The notes under the pieces: model-generated | Told to the model about the DNA's origin: nothing | The model's database searches: none | The model's input: the letters and a program-made list of their open reading frames with translations, nothing else | Program-made: the position numbers and the translations under genes | Assembly: GCA_022601315.1 (NCBI GenBank) | Contig: JAHZIU010000376.1 | Span: 1 to 12,969, forward strand | Direction: 5' to 3' | Source: Betaproteobacteria bacterium | Lineage (GTDB): Bacteria > Pseudomonadota > Gammaproteobacteria > Burkholderiales > Nitrosomonadaceae | DNA: 12,969 nucleotides | Shown: one piece after another, positions 7,638 through 12,969 of the stretch | How positions within the stretch are numbered: the first letter of the stretch is position 1 | Layout of the letters: each line of letters opens with the position of its first letter

Positions 7638-8507
7638 CTATGCTTTACTCTTTGCTACTATTTCCAAAATTAATGGTGTCAAGATCAACTCTATAGCCAT
7701 TCCCATTTTTCCACCTGGGACTACGATGGTATTTGGACGAGACATGAAAGAATCATGAATCATGTTCAGTAAAAGAGAAAAATCTATCTTTGATGGATCT
7801 TTAAAACGTATAACCACCATACTCTCGTCCAGCGTAGGAATTTCACGCGCTATAAATGGATTGGATGTATCTACCGTTGGCACACGTTGAAAATTGATAT
7901 GAGTCCGAGAAAATTGCGGTGTAATATAATGCACATAATCGTGCATGCGGCGTAATATTGTATGTGTCACTGCCTCAGCAGAATAACCACGTGCACTAGT
8001 ATCACGAAATATTTTCTGTATCCATTCCAAATTAACAATAGGTACCACACCAACCAGCAAATCGACATACTTTGCTACATTTGCGGTGTCACTCGCTGCG
8101 CCACCATGCAGCCCTTCATAAAATAATAAATCTGAACCTGGGGCAATTGGCGCCCAAGGTGTAAATGTACCAGCCTTTTGTTGCCAAGGCGCTGCTTCCT
8201 CATCATTATGCAGATATAAACGTGTTTGACCACTGCCGCTTTCACCATACTCTCTAAATAACGCTTCTAACTTATCAAACTCATTGGCTTCAGGACCAAA
8301 ATGACTAATTGCGCGCCCACCATTTTTTTCTGAATCTATAACGGCCTGCTTCATCGCTTCACGATCATAGCGGTGAAAACTGTCACCTTCTACCACTGCT
8401 GCTGTTAATCGTTCACGACGAAAAATATGCTCAAAACTATTTTTAACTGTTGATGTACCTGCACCAGAAGATCCGGTAACGGCAATAACCGGGTGTGATT
8501 GCGACAT
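7638..8507 (-). CDS. prkB: Phosphoribulokinase
   Basis: This 289-residue protein matches bacterial-type phosphoribulokinase (about 290 residues), which phosphorylates ribulose 5-phosphate with ATP to give ribulose 1,5-bisphosphate. The P-loop is GSSGAGTST (about 12-20). The catalytic and substrate-binding region EGDSFHRYDR follows at about 40-49. Further family blocks are LLFYEGLHGG, VDLLVGVVPIVNLEWIQK, TPQFSRTHINFQRVPTVDTSNPF and PGGKMGMAIEL. A GGAGAG Shine-Dalgarno precedes the ATG at 8507. The P-loop flank (STVKNSFEHIFRRE) resembles CbbP of autotrophs, whereas the GPEAN and GTFTPW segments resemble E. coli-type PrkB. The sequence alone therefore does not settle whether it serves CO2 fixation. 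It is followed by uvrD after 170 bp and is divergent from the secreted-protein cassette. Confidence 0.95.
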   Translation of the reverse strand: MSQSHPVIAVTGSSGAGTSTVKNSFEHIFRRERLTAAVVEGDSFHRYDREAMKQAVIDSEKNGGRAISHFGPEANEFDKLEALFREYGESGSGQTRLYLHNDEEAAPWQQKAGTFTPWAPIAPGSDLLFYEGLHGGAASDTANVAKYVDLLVGVVPIVNLEWIQKIFRDTSARGYSAEAVTHTILRRMHDYVHYITPQFSRTHINFQRVPTVDTSNPFIAREIPTLDESMVVIRFKDPSKIDFSLLLNMIHDSFMSRPNTIVVPGGKMGMAIELILTPLILEIVAKSKA

Positions 8508-8664
8508 TCTAATTCTCTCCTAAAAAATATTATTAAGTTCACCGTCGCTAATACTCCACCAACTTGATATGGACTGAGTACTAATCTATGTCATCGACGG
8601 CAATTCTTTACCAATGCAATATGATACCTGCTTTCCGATCACTTTTGGCAGGCGATGATTTTTC

Positions 8665-8698
8665 GTTCAGTTTCCATTCAGCTATACACTCCTAGAAT
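8665..8698 (+). promoter_or_regulatory. Predicted promoter with 11-bp-spaced direct repeat
   Basis: TTCAG occurs at 8666-8670 and again at 8677-8681, an 11-bp (one helical turn) spacing as used by OmpR-family regulators. A -10-like TAGAAT sits at 8693-8698, 27 bp from the first TTCAG. The repeat covers the -35 position, where the DNA (TTTCCA, 8671-8676) is a poor sigma-70 match, which suggests an activator-dependent promoter. The same arrangement recurs at 12160-12193. It should drive the secreted-protein gene at 8777. Confidence 0.5.
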
Positions 8699-8776
8699 AT
8701 TGAAAACTAATTGCGTTCTAATCGTGTCGAAAATGCTAAGTACAATATTATTTCTCTGGCGCAACATGGAGTTCAT

Positions 8777-9295
8777 ATGAAAAAATTTAAATGGGTTTGT
8801 TTGATTACTGCCCTGCTAGCATTGGTAGCCAATGATGTATGGGCACGTGGTGGGCAGGGTGGTGTGGGTGGCGGTGGTCATAGCATTGGTGGTGGCGGTC
8901 ATAGCTTTAGCGGCGGACGAGGTCGACACATCGGTGGTGGTAGACATTTTCGAGGTGGTAGTCATCGACATTTTCGCGGTCATCGACATTTTCGGGGTGG
9001 TTTTGGTTTTGGCGGTCATCGACATTTTCATGGCGGTTTTTTTAATCACGGCTTCGGTTATGGTGGTTTCCGAGGCTATGGTCGTTATGGCGGTTTCGGC
9101 TATCGTGGTTACCCTTCGACAGTTATCGTACCTTCAGCACCAACTGTTTACATTCAACGAGAAACTGTAACGCCCGTGCAACAGCAAACCAATTACTGGC
9201 ACTATTGCCGAAACCCCGATGGTTACTATCCCTATGTCAAGCAATGCCCCGGCGGGTGGCTACAAGTTGCACCCCAACCTGAGGCATCATCATAG
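8777..9295 (+). CDS. Secreted Gly/His/Arg-rich protein with C-terminal CPGGW block (cassette copy 1)
   Basis: This 172-residue protein uses the ATG at 8777, which has GGAG 5 nt upstream and begins a clean signal peptide (MKKFKWVCLITALLALVANDVWA, likely cleaved before RGG). The upstream ATG at 8711 would bury the signal sequence. The mature N-terminal half is low-complexity Gly/His/Phe/Arg with repeated HRHFRG units. A Thr/Pro/Val linker (STVIVPSAPTVYI) leads to the conserved block NYWHYC-x8-YYPYV-x2-CPGGWLQVAP. That block is a recurring C-terminal motif in proteobacterial exported proteins of unknown function, and its two cysteines could form a disulphide. The gene is followed after 21 nt by the glycine-zipper lipoprotein gene and is a paralogue of 9931-10320. 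A role at the envelope is likely; metal binding by the His-rich part is speculative. Confidence 0.8.
   Translation: MKKFKWVCLITALLALVANDVWARGGQGGVGGGGHSIGGGGHSFSGGRGRHIGGGRHFRGGSHRHFRGHRHFRGGFGFGGHRHFHGGFFNHGFGYGGFRGYGRYGGFGYRGYPSTVIVPSAPTVYIQRETVTPVQQQTNYWHYCRNPDGYYPYVKQCPGGWLQVAPQPEASS
8962..9029 (+). repeat. TCATCGACATTTTC micro-repeats encoding HRHF
   Basis: The 14-mer TCATCGACATTTTC occurs identically at 8962-8975, 8980-8993 and 9016-9029, spaced 18 and 36 bp apart, multiples of six codons. The repeats encode (G/S)HRHF(R/H) units. Partial matches lie just upstream (GACATTTTCG near 8943). Such exact repeats can expand or contract by slippage. Confidence 0.85.
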
Positions 9296-9316
9296 GCTTA
9301 CGCAGCGTAATAACCC

Positions 9317-9829
9317 ATGTTGACTATACCAAAACATTTTATATTACCCGTTACGCTCTTGCTCACAGCATGTGTCAGTGTACCTACTGGCCCCAGCATA
9401 ATGACTTTGCCCGGCTCGGGTAAAAGTTTTGATCAGTTTCGCAGTGACGAAAACCAATGCAAACAACATGCCCATAATGAAATTGGCGGCGCAACCGCAA
9501 AACAAGCCGCCGCATCCAGTGCCCTTAAGAGTGCTGCTATTGGTGCGGGAATTGGTGCCGCTGCCGGTGCAATACTGGGTGGTGGAGAAGGTGCAGCTAT
9601 TGTCGCGGGCATCGGTCTTCTAGCGGGCGGACTGTCCGGTAGTGAAACAGCAAGAATTTCTGGTCATACTAGTCAACAACGCTATGATAATAGCTACATA
9701 CAATGTATGTATGCACAAGGCCACCGCGTTCCTGTTTCTGGTGAAATTTCGAAAAGTATAAACAATCAAAATAGAAACGTATCGAACCAGTCCACAGGAT
9801 ACACAGTTCCACCATCACCAACTCGATAA
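9317..9829 (+). CDS. Glycine-zipper lipoprotein (cassette copy 1)
   Basis: This 170-residue protein has a short hydrophobic leader ending in the lipobox LLTAC (Cys19), so it should be lipidated and held at the outer membrane. After VPTGPSIMTLPGSGKSFDQFRSDE comes a glycine-zipper segment of alternating small residues (about 73-112, AIGAGIGAAAGAILGGGEGA...GIGLLAGGLSG). A conserved tail QQRYDNSYIQCMYAQGHRVPVSG and a polar, disordered C-terminus follow. The LPGxGKSFDQFR start, glycine zipper and QRYDxxYxQCMYAxG tail recur in a family of proteobacterial envelope proteins of unknown function. It starts 21 nt after the preceding gene with little Shine-Dalgarno, suggesting translation linked to that gene. 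Its paralogue is 10338-10883. Confidence 0.85.
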   Translation: MLTIPKHFILPVTLLLTACVSVPTGPSIMTLPGSGKSFDQFRSDENQCKQHAHNEIGGATAKQAAASSALKSAAIGAGIGAAAGAILGGGEGAAIVAGIGLLAGGLSGSETARISGHTSQQRYDNSYIQCMYAQGHRVPVSGEISKSINNQNRNVSNQSTGYTVPPSPTR

Positions 9830-9838
9830 ATTGATAGA

Positions 9839-9867
9839 TTGTACAAATTTCATGAATGTTTTAAGAT
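9839..9867 (+). promoter_or_regulatory. Weak candidate promoter for cassette copy 2
   Basis: TTGTAC (9839-9844) and TAAGAT (9862-9867) are 17 bp apart in the 101-bp gap before the second cassette copy. The matches to sigma-70 are only 3/6 and 4/6. The TTCAG repeat found before copy 1 is absent here, so copy 2 may instead be read through from copy 1. Confidence 0.2.
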
Positions 9868-9930
9868 CATTAATAGTATCAAACCAATAAAAAGAATGTA
9901 ACTTGTAATCCTCTAACTGCTGGCTAATGT

Positions 9931-10320
9931 ATGAAAAAGTTAAACTCAATCACTCTGATTTTTACGCTACTTGCATTATTTGCCAGTAGTGTAGTTTCGG
10001 CACATGGCGGTTATAACAGATTTAATTTTGGAATAAACCTAGGGCATTACCCTGGCTACTATGGGTATTCAGCATTTGGCTATCAAGATCCCTTTTTTTA
10101 CCCGCCCGTTTATAGTTACCCCTCGACCGTTATTGTACCCGTGACACCACCAGTTGTTATGCCTTCGACACCACCGATTTATACCCAGCAAAAAACAACC
10201 GGCTCGATGCAACCACAAACCAATTACTGGCATTATTGTAGCGATTCGGACAGTTATTACCCTTATGTCAGAGAATGCCCTGGTGGTTGGCTGCAAGTAG
10301 CACCAAAACCAGCTCAATAA
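9931..10320 (+). CDS. Secreted protein with C-terminal CPGGW block (cassette copy 2)
   Basis: This 129-residue paralogue of 8777-9295 has a signal peptide (MKKLNSITLIFTLLALFASSVVSA, likely cleaved before HGG). A short Gly/Tyr/Phe/Pro-rich region takes the place of the long His/Arg repeats of copy 1. A linker (YPSTVIVPVTPPVV) precedes the block NYWHYC-x8-YYPYV-x2-CPGGWLQVAP, nearly identical to copy 1 with both cysteines kept. The start at 9931 gives a normal signal peptide but has no clear Shine-Dalgarno. It lies 17 nt before the second glycine-zipper lipoprotein gene. Its function is unknown. Conservation of the C-terminal block while the N-terminal half diverged suggests that the block is the functional core. 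Confidence 0.8.
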   Translation: MKKLNSITLIFTLLALFASSVVSAHGGYNRFNFGINLGHYPGYYGYSAFGYQDPFFYPPVYSYPSTVIVPVTPPVVMPSTPPIYTQQKTTGSMQPQTNYWHYCSDSDSYYPYVRECPGGWLQVAPKPAQ

Positions 10321-10337
10321 TATCAATGAGGTGAACC

Positions 10338-10883
10338 ATGTTAACAATGAAAAGATCACTTATCCCATTAATCATTTTACTCCTAACTGCTTGCATCAAT
10401 TTACCGTCAGGTCCTAGTGTCTTGACACTACCAGGAACAGGAAAAAGTTTCGATCAATTTCGTGCTGATGACCATGAGTGTCGGCAGTATGCCTATGTGC
10501 AAGTTGGTGGCACAACAGCTCAAAAAGCATCCCAAAGTAGCGGCGTGCAAAGTGCAGCCGTTGGAACAGGCTTAGGCGCCGCTTCCGGTGCACTTATTGG
10601 CGGTGGTGGAGAAGGTGCCGCAATTGGTGCAGGTGTAGGACTTATAGCGGGTGGATTAGCCGGCTCAAGTGCCTCCCAAACTTCGGGCTATGCCAGCCAA
10701 CATCGCTATGACATGAGCTATATACAGTGTATGTACGCGAAAGGCCACCGCGTACCTGTATCCGGAAATATTACAGATCCCTCAGCAAACAGAAGTCCCA
10801 GCAGCAATATTTCAACACCACCACCTGGCTTTACACCACCGCCACCGCCACCTGGCAATCCACCGCCGGCACCACCGCAATAA
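10338..10883 (+). CDS. Glycine-zipper lipoprotein with Pro-rich tail (cassette copy 2)
   Basis: This 181-residue paralogue of 9317-9829 has a GAGG Shine-Dalgarno 6 nt before the ATG. The leader ends in lipobox LLTAC (Cys19). It shares LPGTGKSFDQFRADD, the glycine zipper (about 74-113, GTGLGAASGALIGGGGEGAAIGAGVGLIAGGLAG) and QHRYDMSYIQCMYAKGHRVPVSG with copy 1. The C-terminus differs: a run of proline clusters (PPPGF, PPPPPPGNPPPAPPQ) replaces the Asn/Ser-rich tail, and may span or bind cell wall. It is probably lipid-anchored, with the zipper packing against or into a membrane. Molecular function is unknown. A hairpin terminator follows 10 bp after the stop, closing the cassette. Confidence 0.85.
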   Translation: MLTMKRSLIPLIILLLTACINLPSGPSVLTLPGTGKSFDQFRADDHECRQYAYVQVGGTTAQKASQSSGVQSAAVGTGLGAASGALIGGGGEGAAIGAGVGLIAGGLAGSSASQTSGYASQHRYDMSYIQCMYAKGHRVPVSGNITDPSANRSPSSNISTPPPGFTPPPPPPGNPPPAPPQ

Positions 10884-10892
10884 AATTTCCAA

Positions 10893-10913
10893 GAGCTTGT
10901 ATCACACAAGCTC
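10893..10913 (+). terminator. Hairpin terminator after cassette copy 2
   Basis: Arms GAGCTTGT (10893-10900) and ACAAGCTC (10906-10913) form a perfect 8-bp stem with a 5-nt loop. It starts 10 bp after the lipoprotein stop and is followed by T-rich but not pure-T DNA (CTAATCTTCTTGTCT). Confidence 0.65.
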
Positions 10914-10971
10914 CTAATCTTCTTGTCTACATCGTCTCAACACGTTCATTCAACCTTCAAATCTAAATCTG

Positions 10972-11108
10972 GCCTATTTGACAAATGGTCAGAATCACAA
11001 CGCCCTGTACAGCTGAAATAGGCTCAATTTGACAAAATACAAAATCCAGGTTGTACCAATTAATCAAACTCATGCTCAAACAGGTAATAACTAAATATCT
11101 ATTTGAGC
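10972..11108. repeat. Two inverted repeats in the gap before the two-helix protein gene
   Basis: The 10914-11247 gap has no credible gene but is rich in dyads. GCCTATTT (10972-10979) pairs perfectly with AAATAGGC (11016-11023) across 36 nt. GCTCAAACAG (11074-11083) pairs with CTATTTGAGC (11099-11108) with one mismatch across 15 nt. Variants of the word TATTTGA/AATTTGA with C or G next recur at about 10975, 11026 and 11101, and as the complement at 11074. A palindrome CTGTACAG lies at 11005-11012, and AGTCT-C-AGACT at 11152-11162. These could be operator sites or a structured leader or small RNA; no T-run terminator is seen. Confidence 0.45.
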
Positions 11109-11247
11109 TAAAATATGCGTTGATTAAGATTGGGCATTCATCAATAATCCCAGTCTCAGACTAAAGATAAGTACTATTTATTTAGACTTATACAAGTTGC
11201 TGTAACTGTTGTAACACTGGACTTTAAAGATATTAGGAGTAGACACC

Positions 11248-11754
11248 GTGCATCCGATAGTACCAATTATAATGGCACTTGGCGCCATTCCCTTTCTCGT
11301 AGGAACATTTTACCTTGCCAAGTTGGGACTCAAGCAAATCAAGATTATAAAGATACGGGGAAAAGAATACACCCTAACGCGTTTTGTACTGACCACTACC
11401 TTATCTGGCATTGCACTCATCATGCTGTCGGTATATATACACATACTTTTCCCTCCTGAACCCGAACCAGAAATAGCACCAACTCAAGCTGCTGTCTCCA
11501 GCAACTTAAAATATGAACTGGAAACACTTTTTTCTGATGTTGACGACGAAGGGCCCTTAATGATTGCAATCAACAGATTCCAGTCAGAATATCAGGCCGC
11601 ATTGCAAGAGGGGGATAGAAACACAATAGAGTTACTTATTCTGGAGATGGCTTTCAGACTCCGAACAGAGTTAAAAAACCAGGACTTCCCAACCCATCAA
11701 ATAGAAAATGAAGTCACCAGGATTATGAAAATTCTGCGGGAAAACTCAATCTAA
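11248..11754 (+). CDS. Two-helix membrane protein of unknown function
   Basis: I do not recognise this 168-residue protein. It begins at a GTG with AGGAG (11235-11239) 8 nt upstream. Two hydrophobic helices are visible (about 4-24 and 46-68), separated by a basic loop (KQIKIIKIRGKEYTLTR) expected to be cytoplasmic, which would place both termini outside. A Pro/Glu linker (PPEPEPEIAP, 69-78) leads into an acidic, helical C-terminal domain (about 85-168) with heptad-like leucines (IELLILEMAFRLRTEL). It stands alone, with long non-coding regions on both sides and a hairpin after the stop. The features fit a small membrane-anchored periplasmic helical protein; nothing indicates catalysis. Confidence 0.7.
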   Translation: MHPIVPIIMALGAIPFLVGTFYLAKLGLKQIKIIKIRGKEYTLTRFVLTTTLSGIALIMLSVYIHILFPPEPEPEIAPTQAAVSSNLKYELETLFSDVDDEGPLMIAINRFQSEYQAALQEGDRNTIELLILEMAFRLRTELKNQDFPTHQIENEVTRIMKILRENSI

Positions 11755-11766
11755 AAATCTTTCCCT

Positions 11767-11805
11767 GTAACCGCTGTTACTTTGTTAAAGAGGAACAGCG
11801 GTTAC
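11767..11805 (+). terminator. Perfect 12-bp hairpin after the two-helix protein gene
   Basis: GTAACCGCTGTT (11767-11778) and AACAGCGGTTAC (11794-11805) form a perfect 12-bp stem with a 15-nt loop, starting 12 bp after the stop. There is no T-run downstream, so it may stop transcription weakly or protect the 3' end of the mRNA. Confidence 0.5.
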
Positions 11806-12159
11806 TACCTAGAGAAACACATTTATTCGCTTTTGTTGCGTACGAGTTTACCCCTTAACGTCCGTCTCTTAAGATCAAGTGAAAAATTGTTAATCAATTG
11901 CACGACTTGCCCTCTGATTTAGAAAAAAACAATTCTCAAAAGCCCTCACTCATCGTTGAATATTATCTTAATCACTAATCAGCAAACTACGTTTTATTTC
12001 GAGCAAAGATAACCGTATCTTTTCTTATATTTCATTAATTCGTTGGTTCGTCACAACCGCTTTCCTCCATCATAAGTATCTTCCATAAACTTCCTTTACA
12101 ACGGATCAATGCTAACAAGCAGGCTGCACGTACATGGGATCCTTAAAAATATATATTTT
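11806..12159. other. AT-rich non-coding region
   Basis: No gene with plausible start and coding signal is seen here. A small hairpin, AAAGATA-ACCG-TATCTTT (12005-12022), is followed by T-rich DNA (TCTTATATTTC) and could end a short plus-strand transcript. A perfect 14-bp AT palindrome, AAAATATATATTTT (12146-12159), abuts the predicted promoter of the next gene and may be an UP-like element or a DNA-bending site. Confidence 0.4.
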
Positions 12160-12193
12160 GTTCAGTTTGTATTCATGCTTATTTAATTAAAGT
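12160..12193 (+). promoter_or_regulatory. Predicted promoter sharing the TTCAG repeat motif
   Basis: GTTCAGTTT-GT-ATTCA (12160-12175) matches GTTCAGTTT-CC-ATTCA before the gene at 8777. A -10-like TAAAGT (12188-12193) sits 27 bp from the first TTCAG, exactly the distance seen at the other site. The conserved motif and spacing suggest a shared activator. It should drive the His-rich secreted protein at 12242. Confidence 0.5.
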
Positions 12194-12241
12194 GAAGTTG
12201 TCCTAATAACATCGGGGTACGAACCGAAAGGAGACATTTCA

Positions 12242-12583
12242 ATGAAAAACAAGAAAACAATACCCACTGGCGTAACCTTTATAGTACTACTGGGTTTAGC
12301 TCTGGCAATAATACCCATTGTTGCCGAAGCCGGCAAAGGTCATTACAGACATGGCCATTCCAACCATCACTATTATGACCGATATGATTACGGGCATTCG
12401 CACCATCATCATCATAAACGTCATTACAGGAAACGACATAAACAACATTATGGTGGCTACAATCAAATCTACGGTCCACCTCGTGGTAATTATAATCGTA
12501 ATTACTACAATAACAGCTATTCACAGCCACGTTACCAATATGCGCCCAGAAATAACTATTACCCCACCTGTTATCATTTATGA
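12242..12583 (+). CDS. Small secreted His/Tyr-rich protein
   Basis: This 113-residue protein has a strong AAGGAG Shine-Dalgarno 8 nt before the ATG. The signal peptide has a basic start (MKNKKTIPTG), a hydrophobic core (VTFIVLLGLALAIIPIV) and an AEA cleavage site near residue 30, leaving a mature chain of about 83 residues. That chain is dominated by His, Tyr, Arg and Asn: a HYRHGHSNHHYY segment and a HSHHHHHKRHYRKRHKQHY cluster, then a Tyr/Asn/Pro-rich tail. No folded domain is recognisable. Periplasmic His-rich proteins often bind Ni, Zn or Cu, so metal buffering is a reasonable inference, but the high His/Tyr/Arg content could equally serve surface or polyanion binding. It stands alone and appears to share its promoter type with the secreted-protein cassette. 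Confidence 0.75.
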   Translation: MKNKKTIPTGVTFIVLLGLALAIIPIVAEAGKGHYRHGHSNHHYYDRYDYGHSHHHHHKRHYRKRHKQHYGGYNQIYGPPRGNYNRNYYNNSYSQPRYQYAPRNNYYPTCYHL

Positions 12584-12593
12584 GGCGTTTCTT

Positions 12594-12670
12594 AAATTCA
12601 GAGATCATCCTGATGTAAAGCATAGAAAAAATTTCTGCAATACAGCAATGGAATGAACTCTGAATTTTTT
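12594..12670. terminator. Long-loop inverted repeat with T-run, between convergent genes
   Basis: AAATTCAGAG (12594-12603) and CTCTGAATTT (12658-12667) are perfect 10-bp arms around a 54-nt loop. The downstream arm ends in six T residues (12665-12670). It lies in the 160-bp gap between convergent genes. The large loop makes it a weaker terminator model than a compact hairpin. Confidence 0.4.
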
Positions 12671-12743
12671 AACAATGCACTAGACAATACTGAGTATCGA
12701 AATTGATGCACTACTGATACGGTCATCACAGTTTGTCACCATG

Positions 12744-12969
12744 TCATGACTGCTGATGATGTGCTGCCATGATAGTTAACAAAGGAAATCGGCCGCCTGG
12801 CCGTTCAAAAGGACGCGCATACTCAATTCTGAATCCGCTTTCTTGAATTACTCGTTCTAAATCACATTGAATCCATTCCTGAACGCTGCAATTGTGATTT
12901 AAACCCGATATATTTGCCGTTACCCAATCAGTTTTTGGGCCGCGATGAAGCGCAATCATCATTTTACCA
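12744..12969 (-). CDS. C-terminal end of a gene cut by the right edge, possibly a SAM-dependent methyltransferase
   Basis: The frame is open to the window edge: the codons before the tandem ATGs at 12957-12962 read GK without a stop, so this is probably the last 74 residues of a longer protein, not a 72-residue gene. The order GKMMIALHRG (strand), a helical DLERVIQESGFRIEYARPF part, and GGRFPLLTIMAAHH (strand) resembles the final strands of class I methyltransferases, where a xxESGF/xxEAGF helix precedes the last hairpin. No SAM-binding motif is in view, so this is a fold-level guess. The gene is convergent with the His-rich protein gene. Confidence 0.5.
   Translation of the reverse strand, partial: GKMMIALHRGPKTDWVTANISGLNHNCSVQEWIQCDLERVIQESGFRIEYARPFERPGGRFPLLTIMAAHHQQS

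Larger units (their letters stand above)
8777..10883 (+). repeat. Tandem duplication of a two-gene envelope cassette
   Basis: The gene pair at 8777-9829 (CPGGW-block protein, then glycine-zipper lipoprotein) is repeated in the same order and orientation at 9931-10883. The within-pair gaps are 21 and 17 nt, and 101 nt separate the copies. Protein similarity is strong in the C-terminal block of the first gene and along most of the second gene, whereas the DNA has diverged considerably. This points to an old duplication kept by selection. Confidence 0.85.

Noticed and set aside
8508..8640. CbbR/LysR-type operator before prkB
   Set aside because: T-N11-A matches are easy to find in AT-rich DNA, and none forms a convincing dyad at a promoter.
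8962..9029. CRISPR-like short repeats
   Set aside because: The repeats are 14 bp, in frame inside a gene and without unique spacers of regular length.
8816..9170. Open frames in other frames over the Gly/His-rich gene
   Set aside because: The repetitive, biased composition of the real gene keeps alternative frames open; the alternative products are low-complexity without start signals.
10945..10959. TTCA repeats 11 bp apart, as a third copy of the shared promoter motif
   Set aside because: The GTTCAGTTT core is absent, and no -10-like hexamer lies at the 27-bp distance.
11028..11060. Consensus TTGACA as a promoter -35 for the gene at 11248
   Set aside because: No acceptable -10 lies 16-18 bp downstream, and the site is about 210 bp from the start codon.
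12279..12656. Open frames on both strands overlapping the His-rich gene
   Set aside because: The frame at 12242 has a strong Shine-Dalgarno and a clean signal peptide; the others are composition artefacts.

Overview
The window looks like a chromosomal stretch of a moderately AT-rich proteobacterium, most likely a gammaproteobacterium. The UvrD helicase (full motif set plus the C-terminal tudor-like tail), the short bacterial-type phosphoribulokinase and the ExbB/ExbD pair all read as proteobacterial. The phosphoribulokinase allows for Calvin-cycle metabolism, but no RuBisCO or other Calvin-cycle gene is in view, so autotrophy is only a possibility. No tRNA, rRNA, CRISPR array, transposase or integrase was recognised.

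Layout: (1) 1-3128, plus strand: two translationally coupled P-loop ATPase genes. The first is cut by the left edge. The second is a 778-residue STAND-like ATPase with a winged helix and C-terminal TPR repeats. (2) 3143-5053, minus strand, convergent with the first block: a compact exbB-exbD-tonB-like operon whose third protein lacks a recognisable TonB C-terminal domain. (3) 5281-8507, minus strand: prkB followed by uvrD, the housekeeping core. (4) 8777-10883, plus strand: a tandemly duplicated two-gene cassette. Each copy has a secreted protein ending in a NYWHYC...YYPYV..CPGGWLQVAP block, followed by a glycine-zipper lipoprotein. (5) 11248-12583, plus strand: a two-helix membrane protein of unknown role and a small secreted His/Tyr-rich protein, with long AT-rich non-coding stretches before each. 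(6) 12744-12969, minus strand: the 3' end of a gene running off the right edge, perhaps a methyltransferase.

How they may work together: the ExbB/ExbD/TonB-like proteins should use proton motive force to drive an envelope process. The cassette genes and the His-rich protein are all exported and probably belong to the cell envelope. The first cassette copy and the His-rich gene share a promoter element, a direct repeat (GTTCAGTTT-NN-ATTCA) at an identical distance from a -10-like hexamer. This suggests one regulator, perhaps of the OmpR type, controls both. The ATPase pair at the left edge is the best candidate for an undescribed system: its architecture is that of a signal-sensing NTPase, but no effector domain is visible and its upstream neighbours are missing.
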